A stretch of DNA of 64,000 nt from Siderastrea radians (lineage: Eukaryota > Cnidaria > Anthozoa > Scleractinia > Rhizangiidae), in assembly GCA_964017195.1 (NCBI GenBank), contig OZ024890.1:25227701-25291700 (forward strand). Direction: 5' to 3'. The position numbers were made by a program, and so were the translations under genes. Positions 43,576 to 55,710 of the stretch are shown here, piece after piece. Under the pieces are notes generated by a model. It did not search any database, had not been told where the DNA came from, and worked only from the letters and a program-made list of their open reading frames with translations. Positions within the stretch are counted from its first letter, which is position 1; each line of letters begins with the position of its first letter.

Positions 43576-44905
43576 CAGTCATCTTAACTTGTCCATTTCC
43601 AGGAGATGAAGCAATAGCTGAACTTATATTTCTTATAAACAACTTAGCCCCAGGTACTGCTAAGGACAATGAAACACATTTCCCCTGGAATCGTTGAAGA
43701 GTGCGGACATTCACCGTTTTTTTGCAAGCCAGGATTTCTTCTCTTAAGGTAGCGAAGGCAACGACTTTACTCCCGGGAAGTTCGAAAGCTTGCTTTGAAG
43801 AGTCCACCACATGACCGAGATACTCTATACGCTTAGCCGGATACAAGACGGACTTCTGAATGCCAATTGTGTACCCTAATTGAATTAACAATGATGCAAC
43901 AATGAATATGGCTACTTTCGCTGCCTCCAGCCTGAACTTTTCCGTGCGGGCTGAAGGAGATAAAGACCAAGGGCCAGTTGGAGCAAAAACCTCACCGTTA
44001 AGTCGATCATCAATGTACAATGAACAAGGAACTCCACATGACCTTAAATAGCTGGATGCAGCCAATCCCATAGTATGGTAAATATATGGAGACTCTTTCC
44101 ATCCAAATGGCAAAGTTGTGGAGACAAACCACCATCCACCCCATTCAAAACCGAACAACACCTGTGAGGACTCCTGCAAGTGGACGTGATCGTATCCTGA
44201 CTTATCACATTTCGTAAAATACGAATCTTTGTAGATATAGCGCTTCACATCCACTAATTTATCAAGTGAAAAAGGACAATCCTTCATCCACAGATTGAGG
44301 AACCTGGCGTCCAAACATAATCTCGGCTTGGATGGCTCTACCGTGAGCGGAAGAACTAGGTACGGTGGTTCGTCCAGATCAACTTTTCCCCAAACCCTGA
44401 CGGAACCCATCGCCACACGTTTGAGAATCGCATCCGAAATGAAGGTAGAAAACTTCTTACACAATGCATGATTCCGGAAATATTTAGGCGGAGGAAAATC
44501 AGAGTCGTATGATTCACCCTTAAAAGTACCCGAATAGTGATTCACAAAATCATGCACGTCTACTTTGCTCGAGATCCAATTAAGTATTTGGTCACCCTTC
44601 GGATGGTTAATCAAAATCTTCTGCCAGGCGGACGGGTCTTTGTGAACGCCGCCAGCCACAAAATGATCGGGGTCACGAAATCGCAACAGAGATAAATCAG
44701 GCACCTCTTCGGAAACTAGAACGTACTTTATAGTGGGAATCTCTGTAACTCCCTCCTAAACGAGGACCCCATCTATAGTAATCGAAAATAAGTTCTCATT
44801 GGGAGGCTGACAACAGGATACTTTATGATCAAATTCCTCATCTATCTTTTCCCAGGCAGGAATTTCAAAGCCCTCGCAGACCCTTCCCCGCTTCACCTGG
44901 CGGAT
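43400..44905 (-). pseudogene. DIRS reverse transcriptase
   Basis: The main frame starts at ATG 44704. It has PRLCLDARFLN (motif A region), then FTKCDKSGYDHV, FGFEWGGWWF, LPFGWKESPYIY, and the catalytic SLYIDDRL. LGYTIGIQKSVLYP and IEYLGHVVD follow. The same frame continues upstream to a likely acceptor (TTTCGCAG at 44906), with a single TAG at 44758-44756, so the true ORF may begin in an upstream exon. Past about 43580 the frame leaves the RNase H frame. The family copies its RNA into DNA in the nucleus or cytoplasm of the host cell. Confidence 0.85.
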
Positions 44906-45301
44906 CTGCGAAATAATTGGGAAAAATACTTATGGGAAACTGAAAACCCAAACGAAATTATCCCTCCCAAGAGAATCTAACCACTAAAGATGAGGTCCCC
45001 GATCAGGAGAGAGTAACTTCCCACGCCCCGAAAGGAACGTCCACAGACTGCCCAGCAATAAGGCTAGCCCATGGGAGTTGCTCACCCTCATCGAAGATAA
45101 AAAACTAAAATTTTGTTTGGTACCCATATGCCATGAAATAAAAGACTAAGAAATGCCCTAAAAATACCAAATAACAGTAACAAAGGAAATCAACTTTGTA
45201 CACACGAATCAATTTTATACTGTTTGTAATTCATTTATTTTTATTCTTATTACACGCAAATGGTTCAACTGAACTTAAAACCACAGATTTAATCTGTCCG
45301 A
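44906..45301. other. DIRS gag to polymerase spacer, possible intron
   Basis: About 400 bp between the gag stop and the acceptor-like site at 44906. No frame is conserved. Confidence 0.35.
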
Positions 45302-46903
45302 TCACACTGGCGGCCCCCTGACCCATCTCCCTCTCTTTGCTGGTGGTGGCTTTCCCTCATCTCTCCAGCGCATTTGACAATTTGTCTGGTAATGACCATA
45401 GCCCTTACAATAGAAGCACTGAAGACCGCCTAGAGATCTACCGCGATCACGACCTCGGAACGTGGGTGTAGCCGAAAAGGATGGGACCCTCAGGGCCTTG
45501 TCGACCTTTGTCATAGCATCAAGCACCTTCTCTTGGTCTTTGTCTCCAAGAAGAGCCAAAACATATCTTTTAAATTGCTCATCTGAACCACCCATCTTCT
45601 CACGTAAAGCTTGGAACACTGTAGAGTAGTAGTTGGCCTTAGGTTGCTTGGTTTCCAGAGCCACAACCTTCAGGTTTAAAATCTGCTCGAACACCTGGTC
45701 CTTATTAAATGGTACAGCCTTTGACTTCACCAACTGCATAATCTTTTCGATGATACCATCAACAGTCGCTTGCTGCGATTGTTCTAGCTTCTGAATTCTC
45801 CTCGCGAAATCCTCCATATTGGGGATCTAAAGCCAACACAGAAAGTTAGCTTATAACTGACTCAATAAACCCATATTATATTGATTCACTCTCACAAGCA
45901 GCCTCGATAACGGGCCTACGTTATCATTCTCTCATGCTGCCTCGATCACGGGCCCATTATATGATTTTCTCAAGCAGCCACGATCACGGGCCTGCGTTAT
46001 CATTTTTCCATACTGCCACGATCACGGGCCAGTTTTATCATTTTCTCAAGCAACCACGATCACGGGCCTGCGTTATCATTTTTTTTTCTTATACTGCCAC
46101 GATCACGGGCCAGTTCTATCATTTTCTCAAGCAGCCACGATCACGGGTCTGCGTTATCATTTTATACTGCCACGATCACGGGCCAGTTTTGTCATTTCCT
46201 CAAGCAGCCACGATCACGGGCCTGCGTTATCATTTTTTTTTTTAATACCGCCTCGATCACGGGCCAGATTTCCCATTTTCTCATGCTGCCTCGATCACGG
46301 GCCAGCGTATCATTTTCAAGCAGTCACGATCACGGGCCTGCATTCTAATGTGATGTATATATACTGCCTCGATCACGGCAAGTTTCGTAACAGACAATAA
46401 CAATTCAGTGCTTTCACAGACGCGACTACAGCAAATATTAAACCCGATGTTCTATCCAGCGAAGCCATACGGTATAAACTACCCGTTGTAACATAAACAC
46501 AGTAATAAAAAATTTAGAAACCAGCAAAGCAAACCAAAATGAAGGGATAAAACTATAGAAAGACCAACGAGGCAATAATATAAAACAAACTTGGGAACCC
46601 GTAACTAGAATTAAATTCACCGCAATACCAAGGAACGCAAAACAAGGGAAAACGACATTACTACAGAAAACCCGACCAGGCGACCAAACCCCTAGTATAA
46701 GCTTCGCGAACTAGCGACAAAAGTTTAAGCAAACAAGAAATAAATACCTCAGCGACTTGTCCATCTGCCGCTGGAGCGTTCGGTGCCGGTGCATTCGGTG
46801 CCGGTGCATTCGGTGCCGGTGGATTCGGTTTTAGTTCATCTTCTACACCTTGTAGCACTACAAGAACCGCTGCAGGAGCTGCAATAGGAGCTTGTTCTTC
46901 CAT
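45302..46903 (-). CDS. DIRS gag-like protein, predicted two exons
   Basis: The predicted leader exon 46903-46748 encodes a Pro/Ala-rich start with repeats of PAPNA. It ends at GAG then GTATTTATTT. Exon 2, 45826-45302, starts after TTGGCTTTAG in the same phase. Together they give about 226 residues. Exon 2 begins with a probable coiled coil (RRIQKLEQSQQATVDGIIEK) and ends with a zinc knuckle CFYCKGYGHYQTNC, followed by a basic Arg/Pro tail. Without the splice, translation could simply start at the Met at 45817. The zinc knuckle and position argue for a nucleic-acid-binding capsid protein. The splice is inferred from phase and consensus only. Confidence 0.6.
45895..46378. repeat. Repeated CGATCACGGGCC cores within the DIRS leader intron
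   Basis: About thirteen units share the core CACGATCACGGGCC or CTCGATCACGGGCC, spaced mostly 35-45 bp. Two alternating unit types occur: AGCAGCCACGATCACGGG followed by CCTGCGTTATCATTTT, and ATACTGCCACGATCACGGG followed by CCAGTTTTATCATTTTC. The cores are far better conserved than the spacers. Confidence 0.9.
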
Positions 46904-47010
46904 GAATCTACAGTTCGAGCCGGGGTTGATGGAAACAAAGACGACGCCAACTGAAGTTCCCTCTTCGTCGGTTTGAATTAACTAACCACGAATTATGAGC
47001 GTCCTTTTCC

Positions 47011-47020
47011 CTTTATATTA
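47011..47020 (-). promoter_or_regulatory. TATA-like box of the DIRS element
   Basis: TAATATAAAG on the minus strand lies about 110 bases before the gag leader ATG (46903), inside the element and next to its inverted terminal repeat. Confidence 0.4.
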
Positions 47021-47762
47021 CCCAGCGACCAATGAGCAACAAGTCCTATTGCAACACATTGCTCTGCACGTGCTGAAGGTGATTAATGACCTAATCTCGG
47101 CGGAATATACATATTTTCATGACTGTGCATAGAGCAGAAAGGGGGACGGAGGGCGGGGGATGTAGTGGTGGGGAAAGGGCTGCCTTAAATGGGAGAAACT
47201 ATTTTCAGAAAAAAAGAAACAGTTTCTTCTAAGTATGCATTGAATATACCGCTGTCAAGAAAGTTGTTAAAGTGAAAGTTTCATTCAAATTTCCCTCCCT
47301 TTGATTGACTACCAAAATAGCGGAGAAGCTGCGAGTAGTGCTCCTTGAAGAGAAAAGGTAACTAGGTGAACCATTGGACAGCGCAGCGTTTTAGAGTTAA
47401 AATGGCTTAAGCCAGTTAATTCCACGACTGATAACAGGGTTCAGTCATGAACTGTCCATATCTTTTATGGGTTTCAAGATTTTCGGGTGATCCGTCGGTA
47501 AATCAAACCGGCTTCAGAATATCTGCTCGGTTCAAAATATCTCGCTCAGTTTTTAACAAACACCCACCACCAGCAGGTTGACATTAACGGGTCTCGCTGC
47601 TATTGGCTTTTGAGGTTCAAACTACCAGCTATTTCAAACAACAATACCCTATCAGTGTACCATTCCACCGTACCTCAGTTTTGAAAACAAAGGCAGTGCT
47701 CTTTAACCTGCTTGTATTTGCAAGGCGCGCGTAACGTTTTTTCCGAACTCAATTACAGCAAA

Positions 47763-50700
47763 ATGAATTTCCCTGAAACAGTGCTTATCTTCTCAATAGT
47801 CGTGGTGGTTTCTTTGGCGTCTTCATTAGCTCACGAAGGGGAACACGGCCATCGAAGATCTTATACTATAAACCCAGGAAAGGTAGGCTGTCCATTAATA
47901 GGAGAACAAATCTAAATATTATATCTATCTTGGACGTTTTTGCGTCATATAGTCCTCATTTAACCGGCTATGAAAGGCGTTGGATTTTTTTTCTGGACTA
48001 TGTTACAAACATGGTGCAGTGTCGGAATTTTTCTCTAAAGTGTTCAATGAGCTACAAGCAAAATGATCAGATGGTTTCAAGTAGCTTTTTTTCCTTCTAA
48101 ACAATAAAATCATCGACTGGTACGAAAAAAATGTGTTGGGTAGTAGCACGCGGCATAAAGTTTAATTTGCATTTGCATTTAATTCAGTGTAACGAATTTC
48201 TTCGTGTCTTCGTTTTCCTTCGTTTTAAAGAATTTACCTGAAAGATTGTTATAAAATTACCACCTTTCACATCCAGTCATAGCTTGGTTATAACTATAAC
48301 TATCAGTGTCTCTCTTGTTTCAGCTGACGCAGTCAATCAGTCAATTCTAGCCCCTTTTATGCGCAAAACGCATCGTCATGCAGTACAATGAATCGCCAAA
48401 TAAATGCCTTTCTTAACGGTTACTGGATACTTGCGGTGAAGTTGTTTTGTGACTATATAGAAGCTCCATGTTCTACTAGTAACAAAGCGAACGGAATTTC
48501 TGTGAGCTAAAATGCATTCTCGTCTTCATTTTTATCTGTCTTCTCTATTTTACGCGGGGTTCTCAGTTAACTGAGAAAATAAAGTGGTAAATCTCGACAA
48601 CACATGCACGCCGTATATACTGAGTCCCTAAACCATAATTGACTCCTGTTGTAAATTGGTATAGTCAATTCCATTTATTTTTGAAAAATGTTTATCATTC
48701 CCTGTAAATAGAATCTTTCGAGTTGATGTAAACAGTGATGCTGACAGTGATATATTTGTAGAGCTCTGTGACTGTTTTAGCGTTGAATCTACTACTAATA
48801 ACCAATCAGAACCAACAAGCTGTTTTACTGACCAACCAATAGACTGGAGTTTTCCCACCAAGTGCTATGTTATTTATTTTTTGTGATTTTGTAATTTGGT
48901 GGAGAATTTACAACACACAGTAAAGAGTCAATAGAGAGCAGTCCCGACAAACATTACGATTTCATTTCAGATTTTGTTTTGTCCCTCTGCTCGTGCTGGG
49001 CCCCCTGGTCCCCCCGGGCCTCCCGGACTTCCCGGAAGAGATGGAAGAGATGGGCGAGACTGCCCCCCGTGTAACTGTGGCGGGACAGCTTCCCTTCCTC
49101 CTCAAGAACCTCCGTGCGCCGGATCCCAGCCTCCTTTACCCCAAGGGCCACCAACAGGAGGGTGAGTACAGTGATAAATCAAATTCAATCCGGTCATTCT
49201 TATTCATGCTCAGCCGTGGGAAGCAATGGTATATTAAGGGAAACAATATTTGGTTGGGGTGATTTTAGTGACGTGTTCTAGTGGAACACTTTAATTTAAA
49301 ACCACCCCGCGTTAAATCAATCACATTGAAGAAAACGATCATACTGCCCAACCGAAGTAAAGCGGATGTTCCTAAAAGAAATACGAACTAATAATGTGGT
49401 AGCAAAGAGCGTAATGAAAGTTATTTCTCTGATCTGTGAAATAAAAAAATTCAAAAGCTTATGAAGCTCTGGAGAGGATTCGACAAAGGTATGAACTGTT
49501 CTTACAACTGGTCGAGTTATAGACTCATTCATCCAAATGGTTAGTTCCTTCCTGCCCAATACTATTTCCTTTTATTGTGTTTTTGACCTTAATTGGGCAA
49601 GAATAATCGCACAGAGCTTCGCTACACCCAGCGGTTATATAAACGATTACCGACATATTGTTTAAAGTAGCCTGTCAAATATGCCGTGAGTTACGTAGCC
49701 ACTTTCAAGGGCAGGGGAGAGGGTTGGGGAAGAGAAGCGTATCCGCGAGAACCCCGTTGAGTTATGCTCTCCACCAGCAGTATTTAATCTTTTCTTTATA
49801 ATATCCCCTCGATCCGGACAAACAGCAAAATTCCACTCCAGTCACACTGTCCATGATGCATAAACTCTGTTTAAGTAATAAAATCTCTGATTCTGATTGG
49901 ATTTTCTGCTATCATTGCAGAGAGGTCCCACATGTGCACATATCGGGACAAACGCGTAACCTCCCAGACCAAACGGAACAGAGTGGAAGTGGAGACGAAG
50001 CATAAATTATCATTGTGATATTAATTTTTTAAAACAAATAACATTATAACAGTGTTAAGGTGACCTCAGAAAGGCATGCCTGAAAACCACGCAGTAGCTA
50101 CATAGATTAATAATTAGCAATAAAGGCTTTAGTGCATGCTTTTCTGTTTGCTGTTTGTCCGGTGAGAGATCTGTGGAAGCGGAATTTAGTGTACCGCCTA
50201 TCGGGTTTTGATTTCATTTCTAATATATAAGCTTTTTGGTAATACGCGGTATAGCTGAAAACTCAACTCTGGTTGGACAAACAACAAACAATCAATTAAA
50301 AAATAAGCGGTTCGTTTTACCCCTCTTAAGTTTATTTTACGTTTAGGAAGACCAGCATAGGATTGCATTATGAACATTATTTGTTACAACTAAGTCATTT
50401 TTCGGCTGAGAAAATTAGATTTACCAAAATGATTGAAAGACTGGAGTTAGGTGTAAGAGCCAATATCAAACAAAATATAACCTTGTGAAACTAATAGATA
50501 ACTATATTCTGTACAGAAAACTGACTGTGTAACAACGGCTACAAAAACATTGTGACCATTAAATTGTAGAACAAACACTAAGGCGTTTTGTCATTTTGCG
50601 ACATTTTCAACTGAAATGACCATCATTTCGTCAGGCAAATGTCATCGATGTTATATGTGGTTGTTTTAAATAAAGTAGCGGTTCTTTTGCAGAATGATAA

Positions 50701-53700
50701 TATAGGCTGAGCATTATATCTGCCTCTTCCTCAAGCGCTTCGTTTCACACTTTGGTCGCGAACAATGGCGAGCGCGAAACGCGAGTGACTGGTGACGAAG
50801 CGCGAGGGACCACGGAAAGGAGAAAGAAGAGAGGCGAAGCTCGCCCGCTTTCTCCTTCCCGACGTCCTTTGCGCGCGAATTTCCATCGTGAGAGAGACGT
50901 CTGGGAACGAGGCAGGCATAATATATGCAATGATTAATGCAATGATTGACCAGCATCACGCCCTTGTTAAAAATGTACAGAGCCTTTTTTTCTAGTGACG
51001 TAAGCACAAGCACAAAGACAAAAGCACAAACACAAACGTTCATACAAACACTGAGAAACCTGACTCGCACCCAGTCGATGTTTAGTTATCTTTCGGAGTG
51101 GATTAGCGTGCAGGGAGTCTAAGAAAAGGGACAAAGAGAATAAACCTCTTATTAGGTGTTTTGGTCGATAATACGAGCTTGTGTTCAGTGGTTATGTTAT
51201 TGAAATAAGCTTAATGTCTCGTTTTTTGATGTCGCACTCCTATTCTTGGCCCATTTCATACGCGGTAGCGGTTTTAGAATAGGTATCTCGATACTAGCGC
51301 TGATATGAACCCTCGCATCGCGGTCAGATATTTCTTAATTGAAGTTGTTGGGTCTTGTAAGGGGTGATTTCAGATCAGTTCACTTGATAGGCCTTCTGAC
51401 TTCGGTTACGTTTTGGAAGAAGGAGAGTCGAGGGAATTTGCATGCTCATGCTCCACCGCGTCCTCTTGTCTCTGGTTTAACTCCCTGGTGAAACCTTTCT
51501 TGTTCCCAGAGAACACGGCCCATGCCAACACCAGAGGAACAGTCAGATATTCGAGAAAAGGGATTAAAAAACTAGATTAAAAATAAATTAAATATTGCCA
51601 AGGTCTTTTTCTTCGCCATTCCTTGGGGTGAAAATTGTTACAAACTATGTTACAGGTATTTTCATTGCCCTTCACCTAGTAAACCATTGAGTACAAATAT
51701 GGCGGAGTTATTTCGAATCAGTTCCCTTCAAAACATCCACATGCTTCTTCGCAACACATCGTCAAAAGAAAAGATCTTTTGAGCAGCTCTTCTTCGGGTA
51801 TTAATGGCATTAATACCCGAAGAAGAGCTGATCAAAAGATCTTTTTGTGACGATTTTGTCTTCAGAGTCCCGAAAATAAAACACCTTTCATTTTATTTGA
51901 CATCCATGAGAGGTGGTTAATTCAGAGACACTTTTAGACTGTGTATCACGATGCTGATCAAAGAATGAACGAGAACTGAGAACTAACGCGAAATTCGTCT
52001 TTACCGCTCGCCAAGGCATTTTCCTACTGAGATTTTCGCTTGTCTTACTGCGATTATTTTTTGGCTAAACGTAAATAGTAATCGATACTGTGCGCATAAA
52101 TCAAAAATGTTATTACGAGTAACCGTATGGATTATTGTATTTTTTATTCAGACCCACTGAAGGCCTTGGTTCTGTTCATAATCCTGCAAAATCCTGTGAT
52201 GAGGTTTTAGCCTCAGTCCCAGGTGCTCAGAGCGGTGTGTTTTGGCTCCAGGCTGCACGGGGCAGACCTTACCAGGTGAGTTTAACAGAAGAAGAATTTA
52301 GGAAAAGCAGAGCGCATTTAAGACTATGTTTACACGGGACCGGTTTCATATGGATCCGGTCCGAAAATCGGACATGGGGCCTTTCTGGAACCGTACCCAC
52401 CATAGAATAGTCATAAATACACTGGTTCAAATTAATTATGTGCCGCAGTCTAACCAATCAGGAAAAGGATGGATGCTTTTGTGAACCCCTTTGGCCAACC
52501 AACAACACTTGCTAACGAGAAGCAAATCCAATGGTAATCACAGCTTCATTTGGCTAGCTTACGCTCCTTTCATCGAACGACTTTAGTTCCCTATTTACAC
52601 ATGTGTAATTGCTTGTACTCAAGACATTTTACTCTTTATTTGTACAGACACACTGTGAAATGATCTCATGCGAGCAAGAGGCAGGAGGTTGGACCCTAGT
52701 TGCGCGCGTCGACGGAATGTCGGGAGATTTCTCTCCCACAAGCCCACTCTGGGCCAACGAGGATGTAGTGAGCCCTTGGGATGCCGCTGACCTAACACGA
52801 ACGACATCTATGAAAAATCCCGGATGGTTCTCTGTGTCGAATCAGGTGATACGCGTGTGCTACAGTGGACCTCGCAGCGACTGCGCGACATTCACGCACA
52901 ATCGCGGTCTGACACTGACGCAGTTCTTTGGAACTCAATTCGCGGTCGAGGCACAAGAGCAGTACACTTTTGAGACTTTGATGAAAAAGTTTGGAAAACA
53001 TCTGGATCTTGGGCATATTAAAACTGTAAGTATATTATATTTCACGATTTTCACTGAAATTTTCATTGAAATGTTCAGAAAAGTGTTCCTTTATCCACCT
53101 CTGAGTGTCAACTGTTTTATGCCAGGTGACCGTCGTGTGAAAAGGAATGTGGGTAAAATTCGCCGGCTCCTTCGCACCGCCTTCTTGCAAAAAGGACTGC
53201 ATCGACTTTTTCTGGCTGCTTAGGATCGGCGTTTTAACGGATTAGAACGAAAGGGATTAACATACTCAGTAATTCTTAACTAGGCATTTATAATGCTGTA
53301 GACAAAACGCAAGTTTAAGCCTGTACCAACGTCCAGTTATCTTTCGACTTTGGTTTGCACCGGAAAAAAGACAGACTGTGAACGGTTAACTTGGAGTTCT
53401 TCATCAGTATGGTTTGCACAGTCGTCAAGATTAAATAAAAGCACCATACCAGCAGAGCCCAATAGCAGTCACGCTTGAAAAAATCGCTACTACTCTTCTG
53501 TTAGTGCCTGGCTGTAAACAATTAATTCTCTTTACCACTCCCCACAGGAATGGTGCGGTCTGAATCTCGGCAACCTGTGCAATTTAGTCGCTGATCCCAA
53601 CAAGGAGCCTGGAACACACATCTGTCGAATTGGCTGCATCGGCGATACCAGTCTCCCTCGCTCACCAAATGGATGTAACCCGGATGACTACGCCCTGGGA

Positions 53701-53829
53701 ATCGGTGTGTCAAGTTGTAATTCTCCGGGAGGCTGCCACGGTCACGTGTCCACAACAAGTAGTTTGCACTACAGTATGTACTCACACTACGGTGATTACC
53801 AACAAACGGCATTCATTTATGTGAAGTGA
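47763..53829 (+). CDS. Secreted collagen-like, fibrinogen-related protein (five exons)
   Basis: Exons with consistent phases: 47763-47882, 48971-49161, 52152-52275, 52648-53025 and 53548-53829 (stop TGA), giving 364 residues. Exon 1 encodes a signal peptide (VLIFSIVVVVSLASSLA) and a His-rich, basic stretch. Exon 2 has seven Gly-X-Y triplets (GPPGPPGPPGLPGRDGRDG), then a cysteine cluster CPPCNC and a Pro-rich linker. Exon 3 starts a fibrinogen-related domain (SCDEVLASVPGAQSGVFWL), and exon 4 has CEQEAGGWTLVARVDG, the domain's GGWTLV signature. Exon 5 is Cys-rich, with GCNPDDYALGIGV and GDYQQTAFIYVK at the end. Such proteins are usually extracellular lectin-like or matrix proteins. The domain is divergent and could also be called intelectin-like. 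AATAAA at 54995 and 55012 are distant candidate poly(A) signals. Confidence 0.88.
49921..50124 (+). other. Possible alternative terminal exon of the collagen-like gene
   Basis: A good acceptor (TTTTCTGCTATCATTGCAG) ends at 49920. Joined to exon 2 (which ends in phase 2 at 49161), it continues in frame for 28 codons to TAA at 50003-50005. AATAAA follows at 50119-50124. The product would be a 131-residue secreted protein with only the signal peptide, collagen-like repeat and a short Gln/Ser/acidic tail, without the fibrinogen-related domain. Confidence 0.4.
50700..50940. repeat. GC-rich dispersed repeat with inverted halves
   Basis: A GC-rich island in AT-rich intron DNA, with loosely complementary blocks (AAACGCGAGTGACTGG, GGAAAGGAGAAAGAAGAG and GCTTTCTCCTTCCC). 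Short frames open in five of six frames, which argues against coding. It lies in intron 2 of the collagen-like gene. Confidence 0.5.
51771..51843. repeat. Near-perfect 73-bp palindrome
   Basis: AAGATCTTTTGAGCAGCTC at the left and its inverse at the right. The arms are 36 bases with one mismatch and a single-base centre (TTAATG-G-CATTAA). Pairing extends further outward with one bulge (CGTCAAAAG and CTTTTTGTGACG). Confidence 0.9.
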
Positions 53830-55189
53830 AGACCTTGGAGAAACTCGACGCTTCGGTATTGGATAAAAATGCATTTGGAGTTTGAACTTTTAACCATGAA
53901 CAACATGGTAGACAGAAACCAAACCTCCCTCTGCTATTCCACGTTCAAGGCAACGTATAGTTTCAATTTGCTCTAGTTCGGCGATGAGAACTTAATTCCC
54001 GCGATGCTTTGCAGGTGTTTTGGAAAGGTTTTCTAGTGATGTTGGACTGGACCGATCACTTCACACGAAGCATTTTCCTTATGACTTCTGTACGTTAAAC
54101 TCAAATCATTGTAGTCGCACTTAATAACTCAGATAAACAAACAATCCAGCACCAGAACAACAACAACAACAACAACAAAACGACGCCCTGGAAAACGCTC
54201 AAAAACTAAGTTGCCACTGGTTTTTGTTGTTCCCAGATTGCTTTTAAAACTGCGTGTTCGTCATCATTGGATATTTCAGTTTGCAAGTTTCAGTCTCAAC
54301 CAATCAGAGCTTAATATGTTCCCAAGGCAAGCAAAGTTAATGTAAATAATTCACAACCACCGAAAAATGCCAATTAGTGCAATGACTTCGGAAATTACAC
54401 CCTTAATCAAAACTGTGTTCACCTTGTAAACCTGATACCATTTCTAGGAAAAGTATTATGTTCCGCCAAATGGCGCAAAACTACTTTTTTGCAACAAAGT
54501 TAGGATGGAATAATCCCATATACAGAACTTGTAATATTCGTGGCTTGTAATCATTTCCTAAACGCTAAACACGGTACACGAACAACGATAAATGATTCTG
54601 AAAGATGTTTAATGATGCTCAAAGGTGTTGAACAAAGTTTGTTTCTATCAAACGTTCGTACAACAAAGCTGTATTCAACAATGTTGGATGATGTTGAGTG
54701 CGTTTAACCGAGGCCTAACGTCTACTAAAGAGTATTTTTTATTGTTAAGACAAGTTTCCATTCAAGTGGAGCTCACGAAGCCACGAGGTTAATATTCACC
54801 ACTCTGAAGCTGAATAATTGTTTTACTATATACCACAAAAGTGAATACTGTGAATAGCCAGCCGCAAAGTTTTATTTTGTTCTAACAAACTATAATAGCT
54901 AATATTACAGTTTAATACAAACGAGGCTGGTGGGTCATTCTGTCTTGTATCGCTTGGTACTGACCCAATAGCCTCGTTTCCGTGCCTTTAAAGAAATAAA
55001 AGACATAAAGAAATAAATCACATCGATTTGGGCTGGATTTATTTTCAGCATACACGTATACTTTTCGCTTTTTTAACGCGTGTCTTGTTGCAAATAAGTG
55101 TCGATAATCCCGCAGAAAACTACCCGTGAAAAACGCTTATTGTTGTGTTTGAATCAGACAATGATGTTCAACATCAAAGCGGAAAGTTT

Positions 55190-55710
55190 GATCCATAAGA
55201 AGCAACACCGGCCAATACTGGACCAAAGGTATCAACACTGACCAATAATAGGGATCGGCCTTGGTTAATCAGTGGCCCATAGGAATCACCATTGGTCAGC
55301 ATGGATGTATAGGAATCAACATTGACCAACATTGGTCTACAGGAATTAACATTGGTCAGTATTGATCCCTAGCAATCAACATCACCCAAAATTAGTCCAT
55401 GGGAATCAACATTGGCCAATATTGCTCTATGGGAATCTACATAGGTTAATATTGGTCCATAGGAATTATAATTGGCCAATATTGGTGTAAAGGAATCATC
55501 ATTGGCCAACATTGGCCAATTAGAATCAACATTAGGCAATATTGGTCCATTGGAATCAACATTGGCCAGTGTTGCTCCATAGGAATCCATAGAGGCCAAT
55601 ATTAGTTCATCGGGACTTTCACTGGCCAATATTGGTGTAAAGGAATCAACATTGGCCGACATTGCTTCATAAGAACCAACATTGGCCGATATTGGTCCAT
55701 ATTTCGCGAG
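55190..55710 (-). repeat. 30-bp minisatellite, partly open as an ORF
   Basis: Units like GAATCAACATTGGCCAATAT and TTGGTCCATAG repeat with a period of 30, and several are diverged. On the minus strand one frame stays open from 55836 to 55369 and reads ten-residue repeats of the type ANVDSxGPIL. See the related ORF entry. Confidence 0.85.

Larger units (their letters stand above)
41027..47110 (-). mobile_element. DIRS-like tyrosine-recombinase retrotransposon
   Basis: On the minus strand, in order: promoter, leader exon, gag, reverse transcriptase, RNase H and tyrosine recombinase, which is the DIRS gene order. Imperfect inverted terminal repeats support DIRS rather than the split direct repeats of Ngaro or PAT: ATTATTCCGCC...GTCATTAAT at about 41027-41055 against GATTAATGAC...GGCGGAATATAC at about 47080-47110. 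Frame breaks (a TAG at 44758-44756, a shift near 43580 and a shift near 42150) suggest this copy is now inactive, though most of it is well preserved. Borders are approximate to within some tens of bases. Confidence 0.85.

Noticed and set aside
45934..46245. 103-codon plus-strand ORF of repeated PRSRA and TITGQFYHF
   Set aside because: It is the translated CGATCACGGGCC array on the strand opposite to the DIRS genes, a by-product of the repeat.
50752..51070. Several overlapping Arg-rich ORFs
   Set aside because: A GC-rich dispersed repeat opens frames on both strands, with no consistent coding frame or splice context.
52609..53223. The 204-codon frame as a separate gene
   Set aside because: Its middle is exon 4 of the collagen-like/fibrinogen-related gene. 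The ends run into introns beyond good splice sites.
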